64,000 nt of DNA. It comes from JALZKA01 sp963753385 (GTDB taxonomy: Bacteria; Actinomycetota; Thermoleophilia; Solirubrobacterales; 70-9). The number at the start of each line of letters is the position of its first letter. Positions within the stretch are counted from its first letter, which is position 1. Location: contig CAVWCC010000005.1 in assembly GCA_963753385.1 (NCBI GenBank), positions 372,001 through 436,000 of the forward strand, read 5' to 3'. Position numbers and translations under genes: made by a program. Positions 63,604 through 64,000 of the stretch are shown here, one piece after another. The notes beneath the pieces are model-generated. The model was not told the origin of the DNA, searched no databases, and saw only the letters and a program-made list of their open reading frames with translations.

Positions 63604-64000
63604 TCAGGCCGGTTGGGGACCGGCCCTGCGCAGCACGCTGAGCGCCCCCCAGGCGACGAGCGCGCCGACTCCGGCGCCGAGCAGGGCACCCGCGAAGACG
63701 TCGAGCGGGAAATGGACGCGCAGGTATACGCGCGAGAGCGCGACTCCGGCGGCGAGCGCCAAGGCGTACGGGCGCATGCGCGGGCTGAGGATCCCGATCG
63801 CGGTCGCGGCGGCGAACGCGGTGGCGGCATGACCGGAGGGGAACGAGGCGTTCTCCGGGAGCGCGACCAGCGATCCCAGGCCGGGATCGGCCTCGGGCGG
63901 CCGGGCGCGGTCGAAGATGTCCTTGAGCGGCCCGACGAGGAGCGAGGCGAAGAACGTCGCGCCGGCGGCCGAGAGGAACGCCAGCGGCAGCCGGCGGCGG
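63604..64000 (-). CDS. PAP2-family phosphatase (partial, runs off the window)
   Basis: The frame on the minus strand is open from the window edge to a TGA at 63606-63604. It encodes the last 131 residues or so of a membrane phosphatidic-acid-phosphatase-type 2 protein. The three motifs are in order: KDIFDRARPP, ASFPSGHAATAF and SRVYLRVHFPLDVFAG. Family members dephosphorylate lipid phosphates such as undecaprenyl or phosphatidyl compounds. The start lies beyond the window. Its end faces the M50 gene across a palindrome-rich gap. Confidence 0.92.
   Translation of the reverse strand, partial: RRRLPLAFLSAAGATFFASLLVGPLKDIFDRARPPEADPGLGSLVALPENASFPSGHAATAFAAATAIGILSPRMRPYALALAAGVALSRVYLRVHFPLDVFAGALLGAGVGALVAWGALSVLRRAGPQPA

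Overview
The window is high-GC DNA, densely packed with genes on both strands. It looks like the chromosome of an actinobacterium, most likely class Thermoleophilia (Solirubrobacterales or a relative). The clues are 11-bp GTTCAC-type PHO boxes, an actinobacterial tmRNA whose tag begins ADSH, a homodimeric AceE, an Rpf-like transglycosylase, a receiver-less PhoB-type wHTH protein and many 1-4 bp start/stop overlaps (GTGA, TTGA, TGATG). The lineage is inferred from gene content, not from a marker-gene search. I see no phage, IS element or CRISPR array.

Layout. 1-10.7 kb is a phosphate/polyphosphate block: an M1-peptidase fragment, a CHAD domain carried by two overlapping genes, Ppx/GppA, a TIM-barrel isomerase-like gene, a DUF47 protein, phoU-pstB-pstA-pstC-pstS, and two PhoB-family regulators, with three PHO boxes. 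10.9-16.4 kb holds uppP, a small membrane protein between two copies of a 52-bp repeat, two enoyl-CoA hydratases around an HD phosphohydrolase, a SpoIIM-like membrane protein and an Rpf-like transglycosylase behind a structured leader. 16.4-22.3 kb holds a lipoate-ligase-family protein, a zinc ABC operon ending in zur, and YibE/F. 22.3-27.8 kb holds a PfkB kinase, a ParB-like protein, a VOC/AraC/small-protein cluster and a UvrA paralogue preceded by an AraC remnant. 27.8-34.3 kb is a carbohydrate ABC importer with a GH13 glucosidase and TetR. 34.3-42 kb holds an MpaB oxygenase, metallophosphoesterase, GlsB-type protein, MFS carrier, rlmN, cation/proton antiporter, RDD protein and exported intradiol dioxygenase. 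42-47.8 kb is the pyruvate dehydrogenase operon (aceE-aceF-lpd). 47.8-51 kb is an arsenic locus with ArsM, ArsR, ArsC and an aquaporin but no pump. 51-54.7 kb holds an agmatinase-family enzyme and an amino-acid-type ABC importer. 54.7-64 kb holds an ABC-2 exporter, greA, ssrA, ExoD, an epoxide hydrolase, an ANTAR protein, SnoaL and GNAT proteins, an M50 protease and a partial PAP2 phosphatase.

A caution runs through the window. About thirteen otherwise normal genes are broken by single-base shifts. Nearly all are +1 insertions, and many double a single base. They hit genes that should be essential or conserved (pstB, pstC, pstS, ppx), so I read them as sequence error rather than decay. I annotate each as one gene across the shift. 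The same explanation removes an apparent PstC-PstA fusion and may explain a ZnuB-ZnuA fusion.

How the genes fit together. The PHO boxes tie the Pst importer, polyphosphate hydrolysis and binding (Ppx, CHAD) and the regulators into one Pho regulon. Zur and its likely box form a feedback loop on zinc uptake. The lipoate-ligase-family protein could serve the lipoyl domains of both AceF and Lpd. ArsC plus an aquaporin suggests downhill loss of arsenite, with ArsM methylating part of it.
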